This document shows, in pieces, positions 25,181-35,272 of a stretch of 53,370 nucleotides of DNA (the stretch's first letter is position 1; each line of letters opens with the position of its first letter). The position numbers were made by a program, and so were the translations under genes. Below the pieces are notes generated by a model. That model was not told the origin of the DNA, searched no databases, and saw only the letters and a program-made list of their open reading frames with translations. The DNA is from Acidimicrobiales bacterium (lineage in GTDB: Bacteria; Actinomycetota; Acidimicrobiia; Acidimicrobiales; AC-14), in NCBI GenBank assembly GCA_025463925.1, contig JAODBK010000104.1, positions 1-53,370 of the forward strand, given 5' to 3'.

Positions 25181-26108
25181 GAAGGAATCGCACACCGGTC
25201 AGCTCCTCGGAGATCTCCCAGAGCCGCCGGCCGTCGTCCTCGCGTCGTGAGCGCCGCGACGACCCGACCCGCGTCGGGAGGCCGCGCCACCCGACCAGCC
25301 GCGGACCGAAGTACTGGCCGCCTTCCACGTCGGGCGCGGTGGCGGCCCGAAGCTGCGGCAGCGCGCCCATCGCGTCCGACTGACCGATGAGGCCGTTCAG
25401 CGCCGACCAGCCGGCCGTGCGCAGGCTGCGCAGCGCGCCGCCCGCCATCTCGACTGAGGCCTCTTGCAGATGCGTCGACGCGTATCCCGGGTGGGCGGCC
25501 GCGGCGACGAGCGGCACACCGGCGGCCCGCGCCTTGCGGTCCAGCTCGTAGGTGAAGAGCAGGTTCGCCAGCTTCGACTGCCCGTACGCGCCCCACTTGC
25601 GGTAGTGGCGCTCCGCGTTGAGGTCGTCCCAACGCATCGCCCCGACGAGGTGCACCATCGACGAGGTCGTCACGACACGAGGCGCGCCCGACGCGAGCAG
25701 CCGCGGCATCAGCAGGCCGGTCAGCGCGAAGTGGCCGAGGTGGTTGGTGGCGAACTGCATCTCCCAGCCGACCGAGTTGCGTCGCAACGGGATCGCCATC
25801 ACCCCGGCGTTGTTCATCAGCACGTCGACCGCGCCCGCGCGCTCGACGATCGCGTCCACCGCGGTCCGGATCGACGCCGGCTCGGACAAATCGAGCGAGA
25901 TCAACTGCGGCTCCGGGCCGGTGGCCACCTCTGCCACCAGGTCGAGTGCGACCTTGCCCTTGGCCTCGTTGCGACAGCCCATGAGCACGGTGGCACCGGC
26001 GCGGGCCAGCGCCTCGGACGAGCGGAGGCCGAGCCCGCTGTTGGCGCCGGTCACGACGATGGTGCGGCCGTGCTGGTCGGGCATGTCTCGTTCGGTCCAA
26101 CCGGTCAT
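25173..26108 (-). CDS. Short-chain dehydrogenase/reductase
   Basis: About 311 residues. The cofactor loop is VVTGANSGLGLRSSE, then NNAGVMAIP, a Ser in VTTSSMVH and the catalytic Tyr-Lys in YGQSKLANLLF. The N-terminal TGWTERDMPDQHGRT matches a large actinobacterial group annotated only as SDR oxidoreductases, related to retinol-dehydrogenase-like proteins. The substrate is unknown. The ATG at 26108 is chosen since it starts this conserved segment; the frame is open to 26156. Confidence 0.9.
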   Translation of the reverse strand: MTGWTERDMPDQHGRTIVVTGANSGLGLRSSEALARAGATVLMGCRNEAKGKVALDLVAEVATGPEPQLISLDLSEPASIRTAVDAIVERAGAVDVLMNNAGVMAIPLRRNSVGWEMQFATNHLGHFALTGLLMPRLLASGAPRVVTTSSMVHLVGAMRWDDLNAERHYRKWGAYGQSKLANLLFTYELDRKARAAGVPLVAAAAHPGYASTHLQEASVEMAGGALRSLRTAGWSALNGLIGQSDAMGALPQLRAATAPDVEGGQYFGPRLVGWRGLPTRVGSSRRSRREDDGRRLWEISEELTGVRFLLT

Positions 26109-26174
26109 TGCGGCCTGGGCCCACTGAACGTGCTCTGCTCGGTCATGCCGAGACATTCTCGCCGAACCGGTGGA

Positions 26175-26180
26175 TAGCCT
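26175..26180 (+). promoter_or_regulatory. Candidate -10 box of MaoC gene
   Basis: TAGCCT, 8 bases before the ATG at 26189; no Shine-Dalgarno is present. Confidence 0.5.
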
Positions 26181-26188
26181 GCCGCGCC

Positions 26189-26644
26189 ATGACCACGAAG
26201 ATCGACGGTGTCGAGGGATTGAAGGCGAAGCTGGGCGAGCACCTGGGCTACAGCGACTGGCTCGAGATCACCCAGGACCGCGTCAACCGGTTCGCCGAGG
26301 CGACCGGTGACCATCAGTGGATCCACGTCGATGTCGAGAAGGCCAAGCAGGGCCCGTTCGGCGGCCCCATCGCCCACGGGTACCTGACGCTGTCACTCCT
26401 GCCGATGATGCTCGGCAAGACCGTGCAGGTCGGCGGCTTCGCCATGGGCGTGAACTACGGGCTCAACAAGCTGCGCTTCCCGTCACCCGTGCCGGTCGGC
26501 TCGAAGCTGCGGGTGGGCGCCAAGCTCGTCAACCTGGAGGAGGTCGCCGGCGGCGTGCAGCTGACCTACGAGTGCACCTTCGAGGTCGAGGGCGCCGCCA
26601 AGCCGGCGTGCGTCGCCGAGGTCCTGTTCCGCTACTACGAGTAG
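26189..26644 (+). CDS. MaoC-type (R)-specific enoyl-CoA hydratase
   Basis: A 151-residue single hot-dog domain. The hydratase-2 motif with catalytic Asp and His is present: FAEATGDHQWIHVD followed by GGPIAHGYLTLSLLP. It adds water to trans-2-enoyl-CoA to form the (R)-3-hydroxyacyl-CoA. Close mycobacterial relatives are of this same short type. It lies beside an acyl-CoA synthetase and, further on, an acyl-CoA dehydrogenase, which suits fatty acid turnover. Confidence 0.92.
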   Translation: MTTKIDGVEGLKAKLGEHLGYSDWLEITQDRVNRFAEATGDHQWIHVDVEKAKQGPFGGPIAHGYLTLSLLPMMLGKTVQVGGFAMGVNYGLNKLRFPSPVPVGSKLRVGAKLVNLEEVAGGVQLTYECTFEVEGAAKPACVAEVLFRYYE

Positions 26645-26664
26645 GTCGGCGCGCTCGCCGTCGC

Positions 26665-26670
26665 TACGCT
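26665..26670 (+). promoter_or_regulatory. Candidate -10 box of zinc peptidase gene
   Basis: TACGCT, 6 bases before the ATG at 26677, in the 32-base gap after the MaoC gene. Confidence 0.45.
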
Positions 26671-26676
26671 CGGCCG

Positions 26677-28254
26677 ATGATCGTCGACGACCTCACCGCG
26701 CGGCTGCGACCCATCGAGCGCGAGGCCAACGCGGCGTGGTGGGAAGCCAACACCGACGCGTCGCCCGAGGCCGATCGGCGCCGCACCGAGCTCGAGCTCG
26801 CGCTGCGCGAGGTGCTGAGCGATTCCGACGCGTTCGCGTCGGTGCAGGGCGCGCTCGCAGACGCCGGCGATTCGGACGGGCTCACCCGGCGTCAGCTCGT
26901 CCTGCTCCGCAACCGGATGCGGGCCAACCAGGTCCCGCCCGAGCTGCGGCGCCGGATCGTCGAGCTCGAGACCGACGTCGAAGGGCGGTACGCGACCCAT
27001 CGCGGCGAGATCGACGGCGAGCGGGTGAACGACAACCAGATCGCGGAGATCCTCGCGACCTCCGACGACGTCGACCGGCGCCGGCGGGCGTGGGAGGCGT
27101 CGAAGTCGGTGGGCGCGGCGGTCAGCGAGGCCGTGCTGGACCTCGTGCGCCTGCGCAACGAGGCCGCCCGGGCGCTCGGCGCGGCCAACTGGTACGAGCT
27201 GGCCCTCGCGGGCAACGAGCTCGACCGGGATCGGCTCTTCGCCACCCTCGACGAGCTCGAGTCGGCCACCACCGAGCCATTCCGCGCGTGGAAGGCGGCG
27301 CTCGACGAGCAGCGGGCGGCGCGCTACGGCTGCCCGATCGACGAGCTGCGTCCGTGGCACGAGGACGATGTCTTCTTCCAGGAGCCGCCGCGATCGACCG
27401 GGCTCGACCTCGACCGGCTCTTCGCGGGCGCCGACCTCGTCGACCTCACCACCGCGACGTACGACGCGCTCGGGCTCGACCTCCGGGCAGTCGTCGAGCG
27501 CAGCGACCTGGTGCCGCGGGAGGGCAAGAGCCAGCACGCGTTCTGCATGGACGTCGACCGCGCCGGCGACGTGCGGGTGCTGTCCAACAACGCCACCAAC
27601 GAGCGCTGGATGGGGACGATGCTGCACGAGTTCGGCCACGCGGCGTACGACGTCGGCATCGGCGCCGACCTCCCGTGGCTCCTGCACGAGCCGGCGCACA
27701 TGCTCACCACCGAAGCGATCGCGATGCTGTTCGGTCGGCTGGTGCGCGACGCCGCGTGGCTCGAGGCGGTCGCCGGTCTGCCAGCCGACGAAGCGGCGGC
27801 GTTGCGGATCGCGGTGGAGGATGCCCAGCGCGGCGCGATGCTCGTGTTCGCCCGATGGGTGCTGGTGATGACGCACTTCGAGCGCGGGCTCTACGAGCGT
27901 CCCGACGACGACCACGACCGGCGGTGGTGGGACCTGGTGGAGCGGCTCCAGCAGGTGCGGCGACCCGACGATCGCCACGCGCCGGACTGGGCGGCCAAGA
28001 TCCACCTGGCGGTCGCGCCCGTCTATTACCAGAACTACCTGTACGGCGAGCTGTTCGCGTCGCAGCTGCACGGCGCCCTCGCGCGCGACTGCGGCGGACT
28101 CGTCGGCCGGACCGAGGCCGGCCGCTGGCTCACCGAGCGGGTCTTCCGCCCGGGCGCGTCGCTGCGATGGGATCGGCTGGTCGAGCAGGCCACCGGCGAG
28201 CCGCTGCGGGCCGGCCACTTCATCACCCAGTTCGTGTCATCGCGCCCCGGCTGA
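26677..28254 (+). CDS. Zinc metallopeptidase of the M2/M3 type (clan MA)
   Basis: A 525-residue protein, mostly helical. The zinc site is HEFGH in GTMLHEFGHAAYD (about residue 315), and the third ligand is probably the Glu in LTTEAIAMLFGRL about 25 residues later. The layout, with helices before and after and no signal peptide, is like the angiotensin-converting-enzyme/oligopeptidase families, so it probably cuts peptides in the cytoplasm. The family within clan MA is uncertain. It stands alone between the MaoC and acyl-CoA synthetase genes with its own putative promoter. Confidence 0.85.
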   Translation: MIVDDLTARLRPIEREANAAWWEANTDASPEADRRRTELELALREVLSDSDAFASVQGALADAGDSDGLTRRQLVLLRNRMRANQVPPELRRRIVELETDVEGRYATHRGEIDGERVNDNQIAEILATSDDVDRRRRAWEASKSVGAAVSEAVLDLVRLRNEAARALGAANWYELALAGNELDRDRLFATLDELESATTEPFRAWKAALDEQRAARYGCPIDELRPWHEDDVFFQEPPRSTGLDLDRLFAGADLVDLTTATYDALGLDLRAVVERSDLVPREGKSQHAFCMDVDRAGDVRVLSNNATNERWMGTMLHEFGHAAYDVGIGADLPWLLHEPAHMLTTEAIAMLFGRLVRDAAWLEAVAGLPADEAAALRIAVEDAQRGAMLVFARWVLVMTHFERGLYERPDDDHDRRWWDLVERLQQVRRPDDRHAPDWAAKIHLAVAPVYYQNYLYGELFASQLHGALARDCGGLVGRTEAGRWLTERVFRPGASLRWDRLVEQATGEPLRAGHFITQFVSSRPG

Positions 28255-28255
28255 C

Positions 28256-28261
28256 TACCGT
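28256..28261 (+). promoter_or_regulatory. Candidate -10 box of acyl-CoA synthetase gene
   Basis: TACCGT, 8 bases before the GTG at 28270, directly after the stop of the peptidase gene. Confidence 0.5.
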
Positions 28262-28269
28262 CGCCGCTC

Positions 28270-29850
28270 GTGGAGTTCAACCTCGCCGACCTGTTCGAGG
28301 CCGTCGTCGACGCGGTACCCGAGCGAGAGGCGATCGTCGACCGCGAGATGCGGCTGTCGTATGCCGCGCTCGACGAGCGGGCCAACCGCCTGGCCCACGC
28401 GCTGGCGGCGCACGGCATCGGGCCGGGCGACCACGTCGGCGTGTGGCTGTACAACGGCCGCGAGTACCTCGAGACGATGCTGGCCGCGTTCAAGCTGCGG
28501 GCCGTCCCGATCAACGTCAACTACCGCTACGTCGCCGACGAGCTGCGGTACCTGTTCACCGACGCCGACATCAAGGCGGTCGTGCACGAGCCGGACTTCG
28601 CGGCGACGCTGGCCGACATCCGCTCGGACGTGCCCCTCGTCGGGTGGGCCGTCGCCCGCGGCGACGACTACGAGGCGGCACTGGCGTCCGCGCCCGGCGG
28701 CGGCGCGCGTGACTTCGGCCCGCGCTCGGCCGACGACCTCTACATCCTCTACACCGGCGGCACCACCGGCATGCCGAAGGGCGTCATGTGGCGGGCCGAG
28801 GACATCTTCTTCGGCGCGCTGCAAGGCGGCAACGCCGGCGGCGCGCCGATCGAGCGGCCGGAACAGATCGCCGACGCCGCCCGCGCCGGGGGCGGTCGCA
28901 CGCTGCCGGCGTGCCCGTTCATGCACGGCACCGCGCACTGGGTCGCGTTCTGGGCGTTCTTCGCCGGCGGCACCGTCGTCATCTCCCCCGACCGCAAGCT
29001 CGACGCCGGCCGCCTGCTCCAGCTCATCGCCGACGAGCAGGTCACGTTCCTCGTCATCGTCGGCGACGCGTTCGCCCGCCCGCTGGTCGATGCCCTCGAA
29101 GCGGCCGACGCCTCCCGGGCCCGCCCCGATCTCTCGTCGCTCGCCGGCATCCTGTCCGGCGGCGCCATCCTGTCCCCCGCGGTGAAGGACGCGCTGATCG
29201 AGCTGCTGCCATCGACCATCGTCATCGACGGCTTCGGCGCGTCCGAGACCGGCGGGCAGGGCCAGATGATCGCGACCACCGGCGCGGCCGACGGGCGGCC
29301 ACGGTTCCGGGTCACCGACGAGACCACGGTGCTCGCCGACGACGGCACGCCGGTCGAGCCGGGCTCGGGCGTGGTCGGTCGCCTCGCGCGCCGCGGCCGC
29401 ATCCCGCTCGGCTACCACAAGGACCCGGCCAAGACCGAGGCCACGTTCCCGGTGATCGACGGTGTCCGCTGGGCGGTGCCGGGTGACATGGCCACCATCG
29501 AGGCCGACGGCACGATCACGCTGTTCGGGCGCGGGTCGGTGTCGATCAACACCGGCGGCGAGAAGGTGTTCCCCGAAGAGGTCGAGGCCGCGCTCAAGTC
29601 CCATCCGGCGGTGTTCGACGCGATCGTGGTCGGTGTCCCCGACGCCCGGTGGGGCGAACGGGTCATCGCGGTGATCGCGGTGCGCGACGGCCAGGTGGCG
29701 CCGTCGATCGACGAGTTGGCCGAGCACGCCAAGCTCCACGTCGCCGGCTACAAGGTGCCCCGCGGTGTCGTCGTCGTCGACAACGTGGTGCGGTCGCCTT
29801 CGGGCAAGCCCGACTATCGCTGGGCCAAGGCGACCGCCGCCGGCGAGTAG
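28270..29850 (+). CDS. Acyl-CoA synthetase (AMP-forming)
   Basis: A 526-residue member of the adenylate-forming family. The ATP loop is YTGGTTGMPKGVM, the second motif is GFGASETGGQG, the hinge region is FGRGSVSINTGGEKVFPEEVE and the C-terminal catalytic Lys is in SPSGKPDYRWAK. It activates a carboxylic acid through an acyl-AMP to its CoA ester. Similar actinobacterial proteins are labelled FadD-like long-chain or steroid-side-chain ligases; the substrate cannot be fixed. The start is a GTG with a good leaderless promoter. Confidence 0.93.
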   Translation: MEFNLADLFEAVVDAVPEREAIVDREMRLSYAALDERANRLAHALAAHGIGPGDHVGVWLYNGREYLETMLAAFKLRAVPINVNYRYVADELRYLFTDADIKAVVHEPDFAATLADIRSDVPLVGWAVARGDDYEAALASAPGGGARDFGPRSADDLYILYTGGTTGMPKGVMWRAEDIFFGALQGGNAGGAPIERPEQIADAARAGGGRTLPACPFMHGTAHWVAFWAFFAGGTVVISPDRKLDAGRLLQLIADEQVTFLVIVGDAFARPLVDALEAADASRARPDLSSLAGILSGGAILSPAVKDALIELLPSTIVIDGFGASETGGQGQMIATTGAADGRPRFRVTDETTVLADDGTPVEPGSGVVGRLARRGRIPLGYHKDPAKTEATFPVIDGVRWAVPGDMATIEADGTITLFGRGSVSINTGGEKVFPEEVEAALKSHPAVFDAIVVGVPDARWGERVIAVIAVRDGQVAPSIDELAEHAKLHVAGYKVPRGVVVVDNVVRSPSGKPDYRWAKATAAGE

Positions 29851-29856
29851 CCGGGC

Positions 29857-30177
29857 TCAGCTGCCGGGCGGCTTGTACTTCACGTCGCGCTGCGCGGCGC
29901 CGTCGATCTCTTCGGTCGACAGGAGCACGACGGTCTTCACCGTCGCGCCGCCACCTGCCGACACGGTGAGGGCCAGCGCGGCCGCCGCCTCGTTGTCCGG
30001 CATGTCGGCAACGGTGAACACGTCGGTGCCACCGAACGCGAAGTAGAAGTTGTCGAGCTTGCCGCCCAGGCTCTTGGCCGCCGCCTGCGCGGCGGCCTTC
30101 CGCGCCGAGCCGCCCTTGGCGAGGACACCGCGGACGCCGTCGAGCGTGTAGTTCACCTCAAGCAGGTACTTGGGCAC
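29857..30177 (-). CDS. GYD-domain protein
   Basis: A 106-residue protein similar to the GYD family (about 100 residues, ferredoxin-like fold). It begins VPKYLLEVNYTLDG and has LDNFYFAFGGTDVFTVADMPDNEAA and a final strand TVKTVVLLSTEEID. The function of the family is unknown; the fold suggests a small-molecule or dimer role. The GTG start has GGAGG seven bases upstream, and it lies 15 bases after the cupin gene, so the two form an operon. Confidence 0.8.
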   Translation of the reverse strand: MPKYLLEVNYTLDGVRGVLAKGGSARKAAAQAAAKSLGGKLDNFYFAFGGTDVFTVADMPDNEAAAALALTVSAGGGATVKTVVLLSTEEIDGAAQRDVKYKPPGS

Positions 30178-30192
30178 CGGCCTTCCTCCCGC

Positions 30193-30558
30193 TCACTTGG
30201 GCTGCGCGTACGTCGCCGCCGCGCTGCTGTCGAACTCGAACGCGACGAACGGCTGCTCGCCCACCACCCACGCGTCGTGGCCCGGCTCGACGAGATACGC
30301 CTCGCCGGGTCCGACCTCGGCCTTGGTGCCGTCGTCGTGCACCATGCCGAGCCGGCCCGAGACCACGGTGCCCACGTGGTGCGACTGGCAGCTGTCGCCA
30401 CCGACCACCGGCTTGATGCACTCCGACCAGCGCCACCCCGGCTGCAACGTCATGCGCGCCGCCTTGGTGCCGTTGAGGTCGACCACCTCGACGAGCGTCT
30501 TGTCGGGCTTCCGGGTCTCGTCCGGCGTGTCAAAGCTCTTGCTCGCGATCCCACCCAT
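30193..30558 (-). CDS. Small cupin-domain protein
   Basis: A 121-residue single cupin. Motif 1 appears as SCQSHHVGTVVSGRLGM and motif 2 as PGEAYLVEPGHDAWVVG. The His pair in SHHVG may bind a metal, but the motif is not perfect. It probably binds a small ligand or shapes a regulator; no enzyme activity can be named. It begins with ATG after a strong GGAGG site and is followed by the GYD gene. Confidence 0.82.
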   Translation of the reverse strand: MGGIASKSFDTPDETRKPDKTLVEVVDLNGTKAARMTLQPGWRWSECIKPVVGGDSCQSHHVGTVVSGRLGMVHDDGTKAEVGPGEAYLVEPGHDAWVVGEQPFVAFEFDSSAAATYAQPK

Positions 30559-30591
30559 ATCCGGCCTCCTGAGGTCAGTGACGGACGCGAG

Positions 30592-31248
30592 TCAACCACG
30601 GCTCCTCGGCAAATGGAATGGCTGCCTCGCCAGTGCCAGGACGGCGCCCACGTCGAGCGCGTCCACTTCGCGCAGCGCGGAGTCGCCGCCGAATTGGGCG
30701 AGGCGCATGGCCCGCTCGACCGCCGGCGTCGGCGACTCGGGGGTCTCGATGGCGGTGACGGGGACGGTGATGGCGGCTCGGCGGGCCGCGGTGTGGGCCC
30801 GCTCCCACACCGTCGGGAACCCGTGGGCCAGCCGCGGGTCGGGCGACGCCGCCGGCGATGACCACGCGGTCGCGTGCTGCCGGATCGCGTGCAACCACGC
30901 GTGCTGATCGGCGATCACTGCGTCCACGCCACACCACGGGCCACCGAGGCCGTCGATCAGGACCAGCGCGACCGCCCGGCCCGCCATCGCCAGCAACTCG
31001 CCGGCGTACCCGCCCCAGCGCTCGCCGACGACCACCGGCCAGTCGCCCGACCAGCCGGCGTCCGCCATCGCTCGGGACGCGACGACCGCAGCGTCGGACG
31101 CGCCGTAGTTGCCGCCTTCGGGCAGCGGCGCGTCGGCGTGGCCCGGCTGCACCGGGAGGAGGGTGGGCCCGTCCCATGCGTCGAGCAAGGGAGCCCACCG
31201 TTCGGTCGGCGTGGGATCGCCGACGTCGTGCAGCACCAGGAGCCTCAT
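30592..31248 (-). CDS. Alpha/beta-hydrolase-fold protein without the catalytic Ser
   Basis: A 218-residue protein. It has the fold marks of the family (MRLLVLHDVGD, PVQPGHADAP, VERAMRL) but the nucleophile elbow reads VVVGERWGGYAGEL, with Arg where Ser should be (G-E-R-W-G instead of G-x-S-x-G). It is therefore probably not a hydrolase, or uses another residue. Its ATG overlaps the stop of the intact hydrolase gene upstream as ATGA, so the two are coupled and could form a complex. The homology itself is moderately certain. Confidence 0.7.
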   Translation of the reverse strand: MRLLVLHDVGDPTPTERWAPLLDAWDGPTLLPVQPGHADAPLPEGGNYGASDAAVVASRAMADAGWSGDWPVVVGERWGGYAGELLAMAGRAVALVLIDGLGGPWCGVDAVIADQHAWLHAIRQHATAWSSPAASPDPRLAHGFPTVWERAHTAARRAAITVPVTAIETPESPTPAVERAMRLAQFGGDSALREVDALDVGAVLALARQPFHLPRSRG

Positions 31249-32126
31249 CCGAAGAACCGGGCGACGTGGGCCACGACGGCGTCGGGCTGCTCGACGTGAA
31301 CGTAGTGACCGGCGCCGTCGACGGCCTGGTGCTCGGCGCCGGCGATGGCATCGAGGCGGCGGTCGCGATCGGCCGCGGTGAGGAAGCTCCACTGGTCCGC
31401 TTCGCGGCCGGTCAGCACCAGCACCGGACGCGAAATGACGCGGTACGACGCCAGCAGCGTCTCCTCGGTGAACGGGCCCGGCGACCCGAGGCGGAAGTTG
31501 GGGTCGCTCTTCCAGACCCACCCCCCGGCCGGACCGCGCCGCGTGCCGTGCTCGACGAGGTGCTCGCACCACTCCAGCGGGAGCCGGGTGTTGATCTCCT
31601 TGCGCTTCCGGGCCATCTCGGCCGGCGACGGGTACTCGCGCTGCGGCTCGGTCGCGAGCCGGTCGGCGTCGGCCAGCCACTGCGCCGCCATCGCGGCGTG
31701 GTCCTGCACGAGCATCATCTCCGGCGGCGGCCCGAGACCGTCGATGTTCACCGCCCGCTCGACCAGCTCCGGGAACGCCGACGTGAATGCCAGCGTGACG
31801 CCGCCGCCGAACGAGTGGCCCACGACCCGAACCGGTCGGCCACCGAAGTGGTCGACGATGCCGGCGACGTCGAGCAGGAACATCGGCCAGAACGCGCCCG
31901 ACAGGCTCAGCCGCCCGCTGTCACCATGGCCGCGCGCGTCGGGCGCGACGACGTGGAAGCCGAGGGCCGCCAGATCGGGCGCGAGGCCGTCCCACATGCG
32001 GCCGTGGTCCCAGCCACCGTGCAGCAGCAGCACGACCGGGTCACCAGGCTCGCCCCATTCCCACACGCGCAGGCGCGTGCGGTTGGTCGCGACGAAGCCG
32101 GCGCGGTGGGGTTCGGCCAGATGCAA
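31245..32126 (-). CDS. Alpha/beta hydrolase
   Basis: A 293-residue hydrolase. The oxyanion motif is LLLHGGWDHGRMWD, the nucleophile Ser is in VVGHSFGGGVTLAF, the acid probably the Asp in TGREADQWSF and the base the His in GAGHYVHVEQPD. Substrate unknown; epoxide-hydrolase, esterase and haloalkane-type relatives all share these motifs. The start is a TTG with GGAG five bases upstream, an unusual choice, since no ATG or GTG in frame fits better. It follows the acyl-CoA dehydrogenase by 7 bases. Confidence 0.88.
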   Translation of the reverse strand: MHLAEPHRAGFVATNRTRLRVWEWGEPGDPVVLLLHGGWDHGRMWDGLAPDLAALGFHVVAPDARGHGDSGRLSLSGAFWPMFLLDVAGIVDHFGGRPVRVVGHSFGGGVTLAFTSAFPELVERAVNIDGLGPPPEMMLVQDHAAMAAQWLADADRLATEPQREYPSPAEMARKRKEINTRLPLEWCEHLVEHGTRRGPAGGWVWKSDPNFRLGSPGPFTEETLLASYRVISRPVLVLTGREADQWSFLTAADRDRRLDAIAGAEHQAVDGAGHYVHVEQPDAVVAHVARFFG

Positions 32127-32133
32127 CGGGCTC

Positions 32134-33366
32134 CTAGAGGGTGAGGTCGCCGAGCGCCGCGCTCAGCGAGCCCGTGTCGGTCCAGGCCTCGATGACATTC
32201 CTCGCGATCGTCATCTGATGGACCTCATCGGCGCCGTCGGCGAAGCGGGCCCAGCGCGCCTGCTTGAGCATCGCGGCCAGCGGCGTGTCGGTCGAGTAGC
32301 CGAGGGCGCCGTGCACCTGGACGGCGCGGTCGACGATCCGCCACAGGCTGTTGGCGACGTGGTGCTTGGCGAAGCTGACCTCCTGCTTGAACGGCAGGCC
32401 GTTCTCGATCTTGTACGCCGCGTGCAACACCATGAGCTTGCAGCTGTACAGCTCCATGGCCGAGTCGGCCATCATCCACTGGATGCCCTGCTTCTCGGAC
32501 AGCATCGACCCGTGCGCGAACCGCTTGGTCGCCCGGTCGACGAGCATCTCGAGCGCGACCTCGGCCTGACCGATCCACCGCATGCAGTGCGCCAGCCGCG
32601 CCGGACCGAGTCGCACCTGCCCGAGCTTGTGACCGCCGCCCCGCTCGCCGAGGATCGCGTCCGCCGGGACGCGCACGTCGGTGAGCCGGATCTCGCAATG
32701 GTTGTGGCCACCGGCCATGGTCTCGACGTCGCGCACGATCTCCCAGCCCGGCGTGTCGGTCGGGACGATGAACGCCGAGTTCCGCGCTTGCGGCGGCTGC
32801 GCGTCCGGATCGGTCTTGGCGATGACGATGGCGAACGACGCGCCCCGTGCTCCGCTGATGAACCACTTGTGGCCGTTGATGACCCACTCACCGGCGCGGT
32901 CGTCGAGCTCGGCGTGCGTCTGGATCAGCGTCGGGTCGGAACCAGCCACCTCGGGCTCGGTCATGGCGAAGCACGACCGCTGGTAGCCCTCGCACAGCGG
33001 CCGCAGGTACGTCTCCTTCTGCTCGGGCGTCCCGAAGTGCAGGAGGGTGTGCATGTTGCCTTCGTCCGGCGCCTGGCAGTTGAGGACGAACGGGCCGATC
33101 CCGGCCCGCGCCGCTTCCGCCGACACCGTCGCCATGCCGACCGGGCCGATCCCGAGGCCGCCGAACTCCTTCGGCATGTGCGGGAGGTACAGCTCCCACT
33201 CCTTGGCCTTCTGCCGCAGCTCGACGATGGCCCGCCGGAAGTCGCCCCTCGCCGCTCCGTCGCCGTTCAGCTTGTCCTCGACCGGGCGGACCTCGCCCTC
33301 GATGAACTCGCGGGTGCGCTGGCGCAGCGCCTCCAGATCGGGCGGAAGGGTGAAGTCGATGGCCAT
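32134..33366 (-). CDS. Acyl-CoA dehydrogenase
   Basis: A 410-residue flavoprotein that inserts a trans-2 double bond into acyl-CoA. FAD and substrate motifs are CFAMTEPEVAGSDP, KWFISGARGA and QVHGALGYSTDTPL. At the position where MCAD has its catalytic Glu (YEGT), this protein has ADGADEVH with Asp, as in the ACAD10/11-like group; substrate range may differ from classical beta-oxidation enzymes. The ATG at 33366 begins MAIDFTLPPDL and lies 8 bases after a TAGACT on the minus strand. It leads an operon with two hydrolase-fold genes. Confidence 0.93.
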   Translation of the reverse strand: MAIDFTLPPDLEALRQRTREFIEGEVRPVEDKLNGDGAARGDFRRAIVELRQKAKEWELYLPHMPKEFGGLGIGPVGMATVSAEAARAGIGPFVLNCQAPDEGNMHTLLHFGTPEQKETYLRPLCEGYQRSCFAMTEPEVAGSDPTLIQTHAELDDRAGEWVINGHKWFISGARGASFAIVIAKTDPDAQPPQARNSAFIVPTDTPGWEIVRDVETMAGGHNHCEIRLTDVRVPADAILGERGGGHKLGQVRLGPARLAHCMRWIGQAEVALEMLVDRATKRFAHGSMLSEKQGIQWMMADSAMELYSCKLMVLHAAYKIENGLPFKQEVSFAKHHVANSLWRIVDRAVQVHGALGYSTDTPLAAMLKQARWARFADGADEVHQMTIARNVIEAWTDTGSLSAALGDLTL

Positions 33367-33374
33367 GAGCGCGC

Positions 33375-33384
33375 AGTCTACGGT
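33375..33384. promoter_or_regulatory. Overlapping divergent -10 boxes (acyl-CoA dehydrogenase and zinc-ribbon gene)
   Basis: The ten bases AGTCTACGGT contain TAGACT on the minus strand (8 bases before the dehydrogenase ATG) and TACGGT on the plus strand (9 bases before the ATG at 33394). The two boxes share the TA at 33379-33380. Confidence 0.5.
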
Positions 33385-33393
33385 CGGCGCGCG

Positions 33394-33573
33394 ATGGACC
33401 CTCTGGTGCGCGACGGGCTCGAAGTGCTGATGGCCGTCGCGGTCGGCGGCATGCTGTGGGCCGCGATCGGCCGCCTCCGCCGCGGCCAGATCCGCCCGCC
33501 GATGTGCCCGTCCTGCGACCGGCCGGCGTCCCGCGCGTCCGACCACTGCAAGCACTGCGGCGCCCCCCTCTAG
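33394..33573 (+). CDS. Membrane-anchored zinc-ribbon microprotein
   Basis: A 59-residue protein. One membrane helix (about 8-25, VLMAVAVGGMLWAAIG) is followed by a basic stretch and a C-terminal zinc ribbon of the form CPSC-x11-CKHC. The ribbon would sit on the cytoplasmic side if the basic stretch stays inside. Comparable microproteins are frequent in Actinobacteria, with no function known. It has its own candidate promoter and is followed by a terminator hairpin. Confidence 0.7.
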   Translation: MDPLVRDGLEVLMAVAVGGMLWAAIGRLRRGQIRPPMCPSCDRPASRASDHCKHCGAPL

Positions 33574-33586
33574 ACATCCCTCCCCG

Positions 33587-33607
33587 CGAGCGCGGATTCC
33601 GCGCTCG
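33587..33607. terminator. Hairpin between zinc-ribbon gene and ABC-F gene
   Basis: CGAGCGCGG / CCGCGCTCG, 9 pairs around ATT, 14 bases after the stop of the microprotein and 27 bases before the end of the convergent ABC-F gene. No T run. Confidence 0.7.
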
Positions 33608-33633
33608 GCAGGAGGCAAAACCGGTTGAGGCGG

Positions 33634-35244
<1,611 letters not shown>

Positions 35245-35252
35245 GGCCGCCC

Positions 35253-35258
35253 ACGGTA
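35253..35258 (-). promoter_or_regulatory. Candidate -10 box of ABC-F gene
   Basis: TACCGT on the minus strand, 8 bases before the GTG at 35244; this decides the start against longer in-frame possibilities up to 35316. Confidence 0.5.
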
Positions 35259-35272
35259 CGGGACGGCCGTGC

